A DNA stretch of 64,000 bases, taken from positions 62,001 through 126,000 of the forward strand of contig NZ_LWBS01000439.1 of NCBI RefSeq assembly GCF_001652265.1, in the 5' to 3' direction. Each line of letters opens with the position of its first letter. Positions within the stretch are counted from its first letter, which is position 1. Of this stretch, positions 1-8,306 are shown one piece after another. The notes beneath the pieces are model-generated. The model had not been told where the DNA came from. It made no database searches and was given only the letters and a program-made list of their open reading frames with translations. The position numbers and the translations under genes are program-made. Origin of the DNA: Rhizobium leguminosarum (GTDB lineage: Bacteria; Pseudomonadota; Alphaproteobacteria; Rhizobiales; Rhizobiaceae).

Positions 1-151
1 TCTTGGTCTTCGTGTCGCTGGCTGCGCCGCCACCCTGGTCGGCCTGGTTCTTATCGATGGTGGTGCCGGCCGGCGCCGGATTCGATTGGGCGAAAGCGGA
101 TGTGGCCATGCCGATAGCCAAAAGCGAAGCTGCTACGAGTTTCATACGCAT
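1..151 (-). CDS. small secreted protein, truncated by the window edge
   Basis: The minus strand reads MRMKLVAASLLAIGMATSAF, ending in an AFA-Q signal-peptidase-I-like site, then a hydrophilic Asn/Pro/Ala/Gly-rich mature part that runs off the left edge. An AAGGAGG ribosome site lies 8 nt before the ATG at 151, which fixes the start; the second ATG at 145 is too far from it. The product is probably a small periplasmic or secreted protein. I do not recognise a family, and the visible 50 residues hold no catalytic motif. The plus-strand frame over the same bases is a shadow. Confidence 0.6.
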   Translation of the reverse strand, partial: MRMKLVAASLLAIGMATSAFAQSNPAPAGTTIDKNQADQGGGAASDTKTK

Positions 152-297
152 TGTGATGTCCTCCTTGGGATCCTTGCATGATTAACCCAGTCAGAACCTC
201 GTTCTTAGATCATTGTTCCGCTGCAGCCGACAAAATGCACCACCGTGCCCACAGCCATCGCGCGCGCGGGGGTGCTTGTGAAACCGACGGACAAGGC

Positions 298-855
298 TTC
301 GAGGCGCTATCCGCCTCCGAACGGGAGGGGGTCGACCTTCGGATCGGGGTGACCGTACTCCCGTTGCCATCGTCGCTCCGCACGGCGGCCATATAGAACC
401 TCGCACGTCTGAAATCGCCGCAGCCATCGCCGGCGAGGTTTTTTCGCTTTTATTTATTCGAAGGGCTGAGTCCGGCCGACATCATCGCGAGTTGCACCTC
501 ACCTCGGATCGGTTCGACGAACCGCGGGCGCTCGCGCTGGCCGAGGCCTGCAAAATCCTGCTGGGCGTGCATGGGCGAGCAGATGACGGCGACGGCGATA
601 ACGTCTGGCTCGGTGGCCTCGATTTGCTAGACGTGACCGGATCCTCGCCGCGCTGATCGGGGCCGGATTCGCCCCGTGGCCCGGCGACCCGGCAGAGTCT
701 GGCGGGTGGCGCCCGCAACAATTTCTGCAACCGCTGCAAGAGCCGCAAGGCGTCCAGTTCGAAATTTGCCGACGGTTAGGGATGAGCTCGGTGTCGATAC
801 CGAGCTGATGACTACCCTTGCGGAGGCTGTGGCGCGAGCGATCCGCGTGACCTGA
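298..855 (+). pseudogene. frameshifted relic of a poly-gamma-glutamate hydrolase family protein
   Basis: No single frame is open, but joining frames recovers family landmarks in the right order: FEALSASEREGVDLRI, VAIVAPHGG plus IEPRTSEIAAAIAG, FSLYLFEGL, HHRELHLTSDRFDEPRALA, LLGVHGR, NVWLGGLD, NNFCNR, GVQFEICRRLG and a last helix ending at a TGA at 853-855. These match the poly-gamma-glutamate hydrolase (DUF867) family, a zinc amidohydrolase known from phages and bacteria. At least four frameshifts are needed, near 347, in the T-run at about 450, near 475-485, near 640 and after 700. No start codon with a ribosome site is visible. It is a decayed gene, and it sits directly upstream of the toxin-antitoxin pair. 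Family identity is inferred from motif order, not from a search. Confidence 0.7.
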
Positions 856-882
856 ACTCCGATATGCGAGCGATACTTGATC

Positions 883-901
883 TGCCCCCTTTAAGGTGGC
901 A
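883..901. promoter_or_regulatory. inverted repeat upstream of mqsRA
   Basis: TGCCCCC and GGTGGCA form a 6-of-7 inverted repeat around TTTAA, just before the toxin start. A TTGATC sequence lies immediately upstream. Toxin-antitoxin operons are usually autorepressed by the antitoxin at such palindromes, so this is a candidate operator; the symmetry is imperfect. Confidence 0.35.
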
Positions 902-910
902 TATAAGGGC

Positions 911-1216
911 ATGGAAAAGAAACGCCCGACCTATGATCTGGAGGCGGTCAAGGCCGTGCTTGGATCGGTCGAGACGTTGGCCCTGACGTCGTCTGCCCTG
1001 CGTGATGCAGTAGCACTGGGCTTCGACCGCAATGGCATTGCCGAGACGATCCATGGGATGAACAGGCGGATGTTCTACAAGTCGATGACGGCCTTCTCCG
1101 ATCATCGAGTCTGGCAGGACGTCTATCATGTCCCGGCACAGGGAATGGTGCTTTACGTGAAGTTTCAAGCGGACGTCGTGACAGAGTTCACGCTCATGTC
1201 GTTCAAGGAGAAATGA
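911..1216 (+). CDS. mqsR: MqsR-family type II toxin (mRNA interferase)
   Basis: This 101-residue protein resembles Escherichia coli MqsR along its whole length. Shared landmarks are the opening MEKKRPTY, the segment FYKSMTAFSDHRVWQDVYHV holding the conserved Lys and Gln of the active site, and the closing SFKEK. MqsR toxins have an RNase fold related to RelE and cleave mRNA, mostly at GCU-type sites, to arrest growth. The ATG at 911 matches the family N-terminus; an in-frame GTG at 896 would add five residues. Only 1 nt separates the stop from the next start, so toxin and antitoxin are co-transcribed, toxin first, as in E. coli. Confidence 0.85.
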   Translation: MEKKRPTYDLEAVKAVLGSVETLALTSSALRDAVALGFDRNGIAETIHGMNRRMFYKSMTAFSDHRVWQDVYHVPAQGMVLYVKFQADVVTEFTLMSFKEK

Positions 1217-1217
1217 G

Positions 1218-1649
1218 ATGGCAGACGCGGAAAGGATACATCCGGAGACGATGGTCTCTCCCGAAACTGGGGAGACACTGCATCGCGACGTCCGGCCGTT
1301 CGTCGTGGCCTACAAGGGCAAGAGCATCACGGTCGAACTGCCGGGCTACTATCCGGAGAGCGGCGACGAGGGAGTTCATGTCGGTGACGACATGGCCGTG
1401 ACCGATCTTGCACTCCGGGCGCTGAAGGAAGAAATCGACGGCGTTCCATCGCCATCGACGATCCAGAGGATCCGGCGGAAGCTGAAACTCTCCCAGCGCG
1501 AAGCCGGCGGCCTGCTCAAGGTCGGCGAAAACGCCTTCGACAAATATGAACGGGGACTGATGGAGCCGAGTGGCCCGACGAGCCAGTTGCTGCGTCTCCT
1601 GGATCGCCACCCCGAGATGATCGAGGAACTGCGCCAGCCGGCGACATGA
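1218..1649 (+). CDS. mqsA: MqsA-family antitoxin lacking the zinc cysteines
   Basis: The 143-residue protein has an MqsA-like C-terminal helix-turn-helix (about residues 75-140: IRRKLKLSQREAGGLLKVGE, then NAFDKYERG and a helix ending HPEMIEEL). This is the DNA-binding and dimerising half that represses the operon. In E. coli MqsA the N-terminal half binds the toxin through a zinc site built from four cysteines. Here the whole protein contains no cysteine, so that site is absent, although the spacing of YKGKSITVELPGYYPESG still resembles the toxin-binding domain. An AAGGAG ribosome site overlaps the end of the toxin gene. Function as the antitoxin is inferred from position and the HTH half. 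Confidence 0.8.
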   Translation: MADAERIHPETMVSPETGETLHRDVRPFVVAYKGKSITVELPGYYPESGDEGVHVGDDMAVTDLALRALKEEIDGVPSPSTIQRIRRKLKLSQREAGGLLKVGENAFDKYERGLMEPSGPTSQLLRLLDRHPEMIEELRQPAT

Positions 1650-2120
1650 AAACGGCCGCCGCGCCATTCGAAACGGTCAGCCTGTTGTATATTGTCAATC
1701 AGGCTGCTTTCGCGCCGGCGTCATCGAGACCTTCGATATCGGCGGCCAGCGCCATCTCGATTGCGGCAAGCTGGCCTCGAACCAAATGGCGATGTCTGTC
1801 GGCAATCGTACGATGAATTTCGCCCGATCAAGGACATGCGGGCTTCGCGGAGCAGTAGGACGATGCTGTGCTGGGTTAACCCAACCACGCAGAGAGCGCC
1901 GCCAGCTTGCAATGTCCGCACCCACATTCCATGACCCGCGCCCATACTCCGTACTTTGCTTTCGGTCACTCCAAGCCGTCTTCGTCGGCTTTACCACGAC
2001 CGCATGAATGGAGTCTCCCATGTCCAAGGACCCTATGACGCCAGGGATGGATCCGATGGCGGCCAAGGTTGAGGTCTTAAACAGCAAAAGGGACAGCTAC
2101 GACGCGCAAGGGAATAGCGA
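1650..2120. other. intergenic stretch with a decayed minus-strand tail
   Basis: No intact gene is visible. On the minus strand, 1700-1800 reads as a plausible protein tail containing LVRGQLAAIEMALAADIEGL, but the frame is closed by a stop at about 1825, so it is probably a relic. A perfect palindrome TTGGGTTAACCCAA lies at about 1873-1886. A short plus-strand frame at 2020-2133 (37 residues, starting MSKDPMTPGM, with GGAG upstream) overlaps the tail of the regulator gene and could be a small protein, but nothing supports it beyond its ribosome site. Confidence 0.4.
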
Positions 2121-2843
2121 CTACTTCGCGTAAAGCGCTCGCGACCGCTCGAGATGCTTGAGGAGTGCCGTTTCCGAGCCATCCACGTCGTTTGCTTCAA
2201 GGCGATCCACGATTTCGTCGTGTTCGGCGAGCGTGAATTTTTCCTTGCCGGTCCAGATCAGCATCTCGGTATGATATTCCTTCAGCCAGGCAAGCATTGC
2301 TTCGCTGACGGCGACGTAGATCGGGTTGCCGGATATCTGCGCTATGCGGGTGTGGAATTCCATATCCGCGTCGATGAACTCTTCGGCCCGGCCAAGCGAC
2401 ATTCGTTGGCGTTCGATGATGTTCCTGAGATCGGCGATGTCGCTTGCCGAGGCCCGCTGCGCGGCTTCGCGCGCCATGCCCCGCTCGAAGAAGATGCGCG
2501 CACTCTTCAGATATTCCAACGAGTCCGACGATTGCGACAGCATGATCTTGGCGGTGAGATCGACCTGGCGGAATATCGATTTTGCCGTCAGCCTGAGGAC
2601 CTTCGCCCGCTCGCCATGCGAAATGCTGACAAGCCCTTTATTGGCAAGGGACTGCATGGCCTCCCTGATCGCCGGCCGGCCGACGCCGAAGCGTTCCATC
2701 AGCACGCGCTCGGAGGGCATTTCATCGCCGGGCTGAAGCTCGCCCGAGGTAATCATTCGCTCAAGTCGATCAAACACTTCGTCAGAGAGTTTCCGGCGGA
2801 CGATTTGTTCGAGGGGCTGGGTCATCACATCTCGCTGGCTCAA
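2121..2843 (-). CDS. GntR/FadR-family (FCD) transcriptional regulator, NanR-like
   Basis: The N-terminal winged helix-turn-helix (QIVRRKLSDEVFDRLERMI, then MPSERVLMERFGVGRPAIRE) is followed by an all-helical FCD ligand domain ending in a leucine-rich tail. The phrases VGRPAIREAMQSLANKGLV and the following ISHGERAKV resemble NanR, the sialate regulator, but the neighbourhood points to an apiose-derived ligand. The frame is open up to an ATG at 2939, yet that ATG lies inside the proposed operator. A perfect AGGAGG sits 7 nt before a TTG at 2843, so I take TTG 2843 as the start; ATG 2825 is the alternative. It is transcribed divergently from the RuBisCO-like gene, and the shared palindrome implies autoregulation plus control of the apiose genes. 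Confidence 0.85.
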   Translation of the reverse strand: MSQRDVMTQPLEQIVRRKLSDEVFDRLERMITSGELQPGDEMPSERVLMERFGVGRPAIREAMQSLANKGLVSISHGERAKVLRLTAKSIFRQVDLTAKIMLSQSSDSLEYLKSARIFFERGMAREAAQRASASDIADLRNIIERQRMSLGRAEEFIDADMEFHTRIAQISGNPIYVAVSEAMLAWLKEYHTEMLIWTGKEKFTLAEHDEIVDRLEANDVDGSETALLKHLERSRALYAK

Positions 2844-2934
2844 AATGTTTCCTCCTAACAGTTTCCGGGTCGAGAACAAAGCTGTCGGCGAAAATTTGCG
2901 GATCCGAAGATTCCACTTTTCATCACTTGGAATA

Positions 2935-2955
2935 CTCATTATACCAGATCATGAG
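2935..2955. promoter_or_regulatory. operator copy 1 of the apiose regulon
   Basis: The site is CTCAT-N11-ATGAG, a perfect 5-bp inverted repeat whose centre holds ATACCAG. It lies between the divergent regulator and RuBisCO-like genes. CTCAT-C/T-ATACCAG recurs at 5666-5678 and 15514-15526. A TTGACG hexamer begins at its right edge (2956), so a bound regulator would cover that promoter. Confidence 0.7.
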
Positions 2956-3002
2956 TTGACGCCACGGCAATCTGCCGGGCGAGAGGAGCAGCCGTCCGTT
3001 TC

Positions 3003-4259
3003 ATGATGATTACCCTGACTTATCGTATCGAAACGCCCGGCAGCGTCGAGGCGATGGCGGAAAAGATCGCGAGCGACCAGTCGACCGGCACTTTCGTGCC
3101 CGTTCCCGGTGAAACCGAAGAGCTGAAGTCGCGTGTCGCCGCCCGCGTGCTGGCGATCCGCCCGCTCGAAGATGTGCGTCATCCGACCTGGCCCGAGGTC
3201 GCTCCCGGCACGCTGCTTCGTCGTGCCGATGTCGATATCGCCTTTCCACTGGACGCGATCGGCACCGACCTTTCGGCAGTGATGACCATTGCGATCGGCG
3301 GCGTCTACTCCATCAAGGGCATGACTGGCATCCGCATCGTCGATATGACGCTGCCCGAAGGCTTCAAAAGCGCGCATCCCGGGCCGCAGTTCGGCATCCA
3401 TGGAAGCCGCCGCCTCACCGGCGTCGAAGGCCGGCCCATCATCGGAACGATCGTCAAGCCGGCGCTTGGCCTCAGACCGCACGAAACGGCTGAACTCGTC
3501 GGCGAGCTGATCTCATCCGGCGTCGACTTCATCAAGGATGACGAAAAACTGATGAGCCCGGCCTATTCGCCACTCAAGGACCGCGTTGCGGCGATCATGC
3601 CGCGCATTCTCGATCACGAGCAGAAGACCGGTAAGAAGGTCATGTATGCCTTCGGCATCTCGCATGCCGATCCCGACGAGATGATGCGCAACCACGACAT
3701 CGTCGCCAAGGCCGGCGGCAACTGCGCCGTCGTCAACATCAACTCAATTGGCTTCGGCGGCATGAGCTTTCTGCGCAAGCGCTCCAATCTGGTGCTGCAC
3801 GCGCATCGAAATGGTTGGGACGTGCTGACACGTGACCCGGGCGCCGGCATGGATTTCAAGGTGTACCAGCAATTCTGGCGGCTGCTCGGGGTCGATCAGT
3901 TTCAGATCAACGGCATCAGGGTCAAGTATTGGGAGCCGGACGACAGTTTCGTCTCGTCCTTCAAGGCCGTCAGCACGCCGCTGTTTAATGCCTCCGATTG
4001 CCCGCTTCCGGTTGCCGGTTCGGGCCAGTGGGGAGGACAGGCGCCGGAGACCTATCAGCGGACCGGACGCACCGTCGATCTTCTCTATCTCTGCGGCGGC
4101 GGCATCGTCAGCCACCCCGGCGGCCCGGCGGCCGGCGTTCGGGCCGTGCAGCAGGCCTGGCAGGCAGCCGTCGCAGACATTCCGCTGGACGTCTATGCAA
4201 AAGATCATCCGGAGCTTGCCGCTTCGATTGCAAAATTCAGCGACGGCAAGGGCGCGTGA
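3003..4259 (+). CDS. oiaX: RuBisCO-like protein acting on 3-oxo-isoapionate 4-phosphate
   Basis: This is a form-IV RuBisCO-like protein of 418 residues. The TIM-barrel motifs are present: GTIVKPALGL with K152 (RuBisCO Lys175) and DFIKDDEK with K178, D180 and E181 (the carbamylated Lys201 and metal ligands Asp203/Glu204). The loop-6 region reads AGSGQWGGQ and lacks the Lys334 equivalent, so it is not a carboxylating RuBisCO. In D-apiose clusters such proteins are either OiaX (hydrolysis to 3-phosphoglycerate and glycolate) or OiaC (decarboxylation to L-erythrulose 1-phosphate). The window has no lerI/derI isomerase genes, which favours OiaX, but this is inference. The kinase gene follows with almost no gap. 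ATG codons at 3003 and 3006 are both possible, with AGGAG somewhat distant. Confidence 0.85.
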   Translation: MMITLTYRIETPGSVEAMAEKIASDQSTGTFVPVPGETEELKSRVAARVLAIRPLEDVRHPTWPEVAPGTLLRRADVDIAFPLDAIGTDLSAVMTIAIGGVYSIKGMTGIRIVDMTLPEGFKSAHPGPQFGIHGSRRLTGVEGRPIIGTIVKPALGLRPHETAELVGELISSGVDFIKDDEKLMSPAYSPLKDRVAAIMPRILDHEQKTGKKVMYAFGISHADPDEMMRNHDIVAKAGGNCAVVNINSIGFGGMSFLRKRSNLVLHAHRNGWDVLTRDPGAGMDFKVYQQFWRLLGVDQFQINGIRVKYWEPDDSFVSSFKAVSTPLFNASDCPLPVAGSGQWGGQAPETYQRTGRTVDLLYLCGGGIVSHPGGPAAGVRAVQQAWQAAVADIPLDVYAKDHPELAASIAKFSDGKGA

Positions 4260-4264
4260 CCGCG

Positions 4265-5653
4265 ATGGATGAACCTCTCGTCAGCTATTACGGGGATGAC
4301 TTCACCGGCTCCACCGATGTCATGGAGGCCCTGGCCTCGAACGGCGTGTCGACCGTGCTCTTCCTCGACATTCCGACGCCGGAACTGCTTGCGCGCTTCA
4401 GGGATTGCCGGGCAATCGGCATTGCCGGAACAAGCCGCAGCGAGACGCCGGAATGGATGCAAGAGCACCTTGCGCGCGCTTTCAAGTGGCTGAACTCGCT
4501 CGGCGGCGACATCTGCCACTACAAGGTCTGCTCGACCTTTGATTCCAGCCCCGAAATCGGCAATCTCGGCAAGGCGATCGAAATCGGCCGATCGGTATTC
4601 GGGCAATCCGTCGTGCCCGTCATCGTCGGCGCGCCGCAACTGAAGCGCTACACGGCATTCGGCAACCTCTTTGCCGCCTACCAGGGCCGCATCTTTCGCA
4701 TCGACCGCCATCCCGTCATGAGCCGCCATCCGGTGACCCCGATGGACGAGGCGGACCTTGCGGTCCACCTGTCGAAGCAGACCCGCCTTCCCGTCCTGGT
4801 CGCCGATCTCGTCGCCATCACCGCGACGGACGCCGATGCGCGTGTCGACGAGCTGGCGTCGGCTTCAGAAGGGATACTGCTCATCGATGTCGACTCCGAG
4901 GCGACGCAGGAGGCCGCGGGCAGACAACTGCTTCGCGTCACCGGCCGTTCCGGACGTTTTGTCGCCGGCTCCTCGGGGGTCGAATATGCCCTGCTGAGCG
5001 CATGGCGGCGGAGCGGCTTCATTGGCGCGAGCAGCGCCGAGTTTCCTGATATCGGCCCGGTCGACCGCCTCGCCGTCGTATCGGGCAGCGTATCGCCGAC
5101 GACCGAGCGCCAGATCCGAACGGCTGTCGACAATGGCTTCGAGAGTATCGCGCTCGATCCGCTTGCACTGGTCTCGGAGAATGGCGAAGGCGCGATAAAT
5201 GCTGCGGTGGAGGCTGGAACGCAGCAGCTCAGGCAAGGCAAGAGCGTCATTCTCTACACGGCGCTTGGTCCGTCTGCCGACCGCGGCGCCGACGTCGACA
5301 GGATTCCGGGGGCTCGTCACCGGCTTGGCACCGCGCTCGGCACGATCTTGCTGCGCTTGATCGAGAACGAAGGGCTTTCACGGGCCGTCGTCGCCGGCGG
5401 CGACACATCAAGTCATGCCCTCAGGCAGTTGAAGATCGACGCGCTGACAACGCTTCTTCCGCTGCCCCAGACACCGGGTTCTCCGCTTTGCCTTGCGCAT
5501 GGCAACTATCAGCCGACCAACGGCCTGCAGATCGCCCTCAAAGGCGGTCAGGTCGGGACGGACGGCTATTTCACGCAGATCCGCGATGGGAAGGAAGCAC
5601 TGATGGTTTCCCGGCTTGGCGCAGAAAAACGTGTGGATCGTAGAATTAAGTGA
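4265..5653 (+). CDS. oiaK: four-carbon acid sugar kinase family protein, 3-oxo-isoapionate kinase
   Basis: The protein has the two-domain architecture of the DUF1537 (four-carbon acid sugar kinase) family: an N-terminal SYYGDDFTGSTDVMEAL with the conserved substrate-binding aspartates, HYKVCSTFDSSPEIGNLGK in the middle, and a C-terminal nucleotide-binding domain with VVAGGDTSSHALRQL. In apiose catabolism the family member OiaK phosphorylates 3-oxo-isoapionate with ATP to make the RuBisCO-like protein's substrate. It sits just downstream of that gene and is probably coupled to it. I chose ATG 4265; a GTG at 4256, overlapping the previous stop as GTGA, is an equally possible start. The upstream extension of the frame back to 3998 is a shadow of the RuBisCO-like gene. 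Confidence 0.87.
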   Translation: MDEPLVSYYGDDFTGSTDVMEALASNGVSTVLFLDIPTPELLARFRDCRAIGIAGTSRSETPEWMQEHLARAFKWLNSLGGDICHYKVCSTFDSSPEIGNLGKAIEIGRSVFGQSVVPVIVGAPQLKRYTAFGNLFAAYQGRIFRIDRHPVMSRHPVTPMDEADLAVHLSKQTRLPVLVADLVAITATDADARVDELASASEGILLIDVDSEATQEAAGRQLLRVTGRSGRFVAGSSGVEYALLSAWRRSGFIGASSAEFPDIGPVDRLAVVSGSVSPTTERQIRTAVDNGFESIALDPLALVSENGEGAINAAVEAGTQQLRQGKSVILYTALGPSADRGADVDRIPGARHRLGTALGTILLRLIENEGLSRAVVAGGDTSSHALRQLKIDALTTLLPLPQTPGSPLCLAHGNYQPTNGLQIALKGGQVGTDGYFTQIRDGKEALMVSRLGAEKRVDRRIK

Positions 5654-5660
5654 TATGGTG

Positions 5661-5686
5661 ATTGACTCATCATACCAGTATATGAT
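5661..5686. promoter_or_regulatory. operator copy 2 of the apiose regulon, over a promoter
   Basis: CTCATCATACCAG (5666-5678) matches copies 1 and 3, and here it is embedded in a perfect 6-bp inverted repeat, ATCATA-N6-TATGAT (5669-5686). A TTGACT -35-like hexamer starts at 5662. The element lies 32-52 nt before apnO, so that gene has its own regulated promoter in addition to any readthrough from the kinase gene. Confidence 0.7.
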
Positions 5687-5717
5687 CCTATCCAAAAACG
5701 GAAAAGGTGAGGAAAAC

Positions 5718-6545
5718 ATGACTAAGATTGCCCTCTTCGGCGCAGGCGGGAAAATGGGATACCGGCTCGCCAAAAACCTCAAAGGCTCACGATTCCAGGT
5801 GCGCCACGTCGAGGTGAGCGACGCAGGCAAGGCCCGTTTGAAGAATGATCTCGGTGTCGATTGTGTGCCCGTCGATGTCGGGCTCGACGGCGCCGACGTG
5901 GTGATCCTTGCCGTGCCGGACACGGCGATCGGCAAAGTCGCGGCAGGCATCGTCGACAAGCTCGCATCAGGCACCATGGTGATCGCGCTGGACGCTGCGG
6001 CTCCTTTTGCAGGCCACCTACCGAAGCGCGATGATCTTACCTACTTCGTCACCCATCCCTGCCATCCGCCGATCTTCAACGACGAGACGGACATGCAGGC
6101 GAAAAAGGACCACTTCGGCGGCCTCTTCGCCAAGCAGCATATCGTCTCCGCACTGATGCAGGGTCCCGAAAGCGCCTACGCGCTCGGCGAAGAAATCGCC
6201 AAGCTGATCTGGGCCCCGGTCATGCGCTCGCACAGGGTCACGGTCGACCAGCTTGCCATGCTCGAACCGGGTTTGTCGGAAACCGTGTGCGCATCGCTGC
6301 TCGTCGTCATGCGGCAGGCCATGGACGAATGCGTGGCACGCGGCGTGCCCGAACAGGCGGCACGCGACTTTCTGCTTGGCCATATGAATGTACTCGGCGC
6401 GGTGATCTTCAAGGAAGTCGACGGCGTGTTTTCGGATGCCTGCAACAAGGCGATCGAGTTCGGCATCCCCGCGCTGATGCGCGACGACTGGAAAAAAGTA
6501 TTCGAACCGCAGGAGATCGCCGAAAGCATCCGGCGCATTACCTGA
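5718..6545 (+). CDS. apnO: D-apionate oxidoisomerase
   Basis: An N-terminal Rossmann domain begins MTKIALFGAGGKMGYRLAKN (GxGGxMG dinucleotide loop) and is followed by VVILAVPDTAIGKVA. The helical C-terminal half resembles the phosphogluconate-dehydrogenase C-terminal domain. In characterised apiose pathways the family member ApnO oxidises D-apionate and migrates a hydroxymethyl group, giving 3-oxo-isoapionate. The 275-residue length and the context (kinase and RuBisCO-like gene upstream, lactonase and dehydrogenase downstream) fit that role. AGGTGAGGAAAAC gives a good ribosome site for ATG 5718; the upstream extension to 5616 would read through the operator and has no ribosome site. Without the neighbours I would call it only an NAD(P)-binding oxidoreductase. 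Confidence 0.87.
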   Translation: MTKIALFGAGGKMGYRLAKNLKGSRFQVRHVEVSDAGKARLKNDLGVDCVPVDVGLDGADVVILAVPDTAIGKVAAGIVDKLASGTMVIALDAAAPFAGHLPKRDDLTYFVTHPCHPPIFNDETDMQAKKDHFGGLFAKQHIVSALMQGPESAYALGEEIAKLIWAPVMRSHRVTVDQLAMLEPGLSETVCASLLVVMRQAMDECVARGVPEQAARDFLLGHMNVLGAVIFKEVDGVFSDACNKAIEFGIPALMRDDWKKVFEPQEIAESIRRIT

Positions 6546-6553
6546 ACCGGCTT

Positions 6554-6572
6554 GGGGAGGCAAGTCCTCCCC
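6554..6572 (+). other. GC-rich stem-loop between apnO and the binding-protein gene
   Basis: GGGGAGG and CCTCCCC pair perfectly around a 5-nt loop, 9 nt after the apnO stop. There is no T-run, so it is more likely a processing or stability hairpin or a weak terminator than a full stop. Two similar purine runs, GGGGAGACGGGG and GGGAGACGGGGG, follow before the next ribosome site. Confidence 0.5.
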
Positions 6573-6601
6573 CTCAACTGCCCCGGGGAGACGGGGTCTA
6601 G

Positions 6602-7588
<987 letters not shown>

Positions 7589-7599
7589 TCGGCCGCGAA

Positions 7600-7631
7600 T
7601 TGCGGAGGGCGCAGCGCTGCGCCTTCCGCAA
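7600..7631 (+). other. long stem-loop after the binding-protein gene
   Basis: A 32-nt near-perfect inverted repeat has TTGCGGA pairing with TCCGCAA and GGCGCA with TGCGCC around a short loop, with one mismatch. It begins 12 nt after the binding-protein stop. Such hairpins commonly stabilise the binding-protein mRNA and lower expression of the downstream transporter genes. Confidence 0.6.
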
Positions 7632-7661
7632 TGCATTTCGCAAGACGTCGAGGTTTAAAGC

Positions 7662-8306
7662 ATGTTGAGAATGAAGGGCGCCCTGCTCGCTGCCGTCGTG
7701 GCGGCAGCCTTGCCCGGTTGCAAGATCATCAAGACGCCGACGGCTGAGGAAAAGGCTGCGGCAGCGGCCAAGACAGCCTTCGACCCGAATGCAAAGGTCG
7801 AGGCAATCTGGCAGTCCGAGGCAGTGCCCTATTTCGAGAAGCGCGCCGGCGACCTCAAGGACGTCATGCAATTGGCCGCCTCCAGTCCCGACGCTGCAGG
7901 CGAGAAATACGGCAATCCCCACAAGCAGAGCAGCTCGCCCTGGACCTATGCGGTGAAGGTCACCGGCAAGGTTGTCGCGGCCGATACGGCGTCGCGCGCG
8001 GCAACGCTCGATGTCGACGCCGATGGCGACGGAAAGGCTGATGCCAAGGTGCAGATCGGGCCGGCGCTGCGCGGCACGGCACTGCGCGACACGCTGGAGT
8101 TCGTCAATTTCAACGAGTTCAAGAACCAGATCGAGTGGGCGCAATTCGGCAAAGCGTTCAACGAGAAGGCCAATACGGCTTTTCTCTCCGCCATCCCGCG
8201 CGAAGGTCTCACCGGCAAGACGGTGACCGCAATCGGCGCCTTTCCGCTGCCGAAGAGCGGCGAGCTGCCGCTCATAACGCCTTCGGAACTGAAGGTGGGG
8301 CCATGA
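7662..8306 (+). CDS. DUF2291 family lipoprotein
   Basis: The 214-residue protein starts with a lipoprotein signal (LLAAVVAAALPGCKI; lipobox LPGC, Cys about residue 20) and then has the DUF2291 pattern: a helical lead, WTYAVKVTGKVVAADTASRA, DADGDGKADAKVQIGP and VNFNEFKNQIEWAQFGKAF. Members are regularly encoded beside RbsABC-type sugar importers; their biochemical role is not established. It should be tethered to the inner or outer membrane facing the periplasm. The stop overlaps the ATPase start as ATGA, so translation is coupled. An accessory role in apiose uptake is inferred from position only. Confidence 0.85.
   Translation: MLRMKGALLAAVVAAALPGCKIIKTPTAEEKAAAAAKTAFDPNAKVEAIWQSEAVPYFEKRAGDLKDVMQLAASSPDAAGEKYGNPHKQSSSPWTYAVKVTGKVVAADTASRAATLDVDADGDGKADAKVQIGPALRGTALRDTLEFVNFNEFKNQIEWAQFGKAFNEKANTAFLSAIPREGLTGKTVTAIGAFPLPKSGELPLITPSELKVGP

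Noticed and set aside
2020..2133. 37-codon small protein gene
   Set aside because: It has a GGAG but overlaps the convergent regulator gene and has no other support; kept only as a note in the gap entry.
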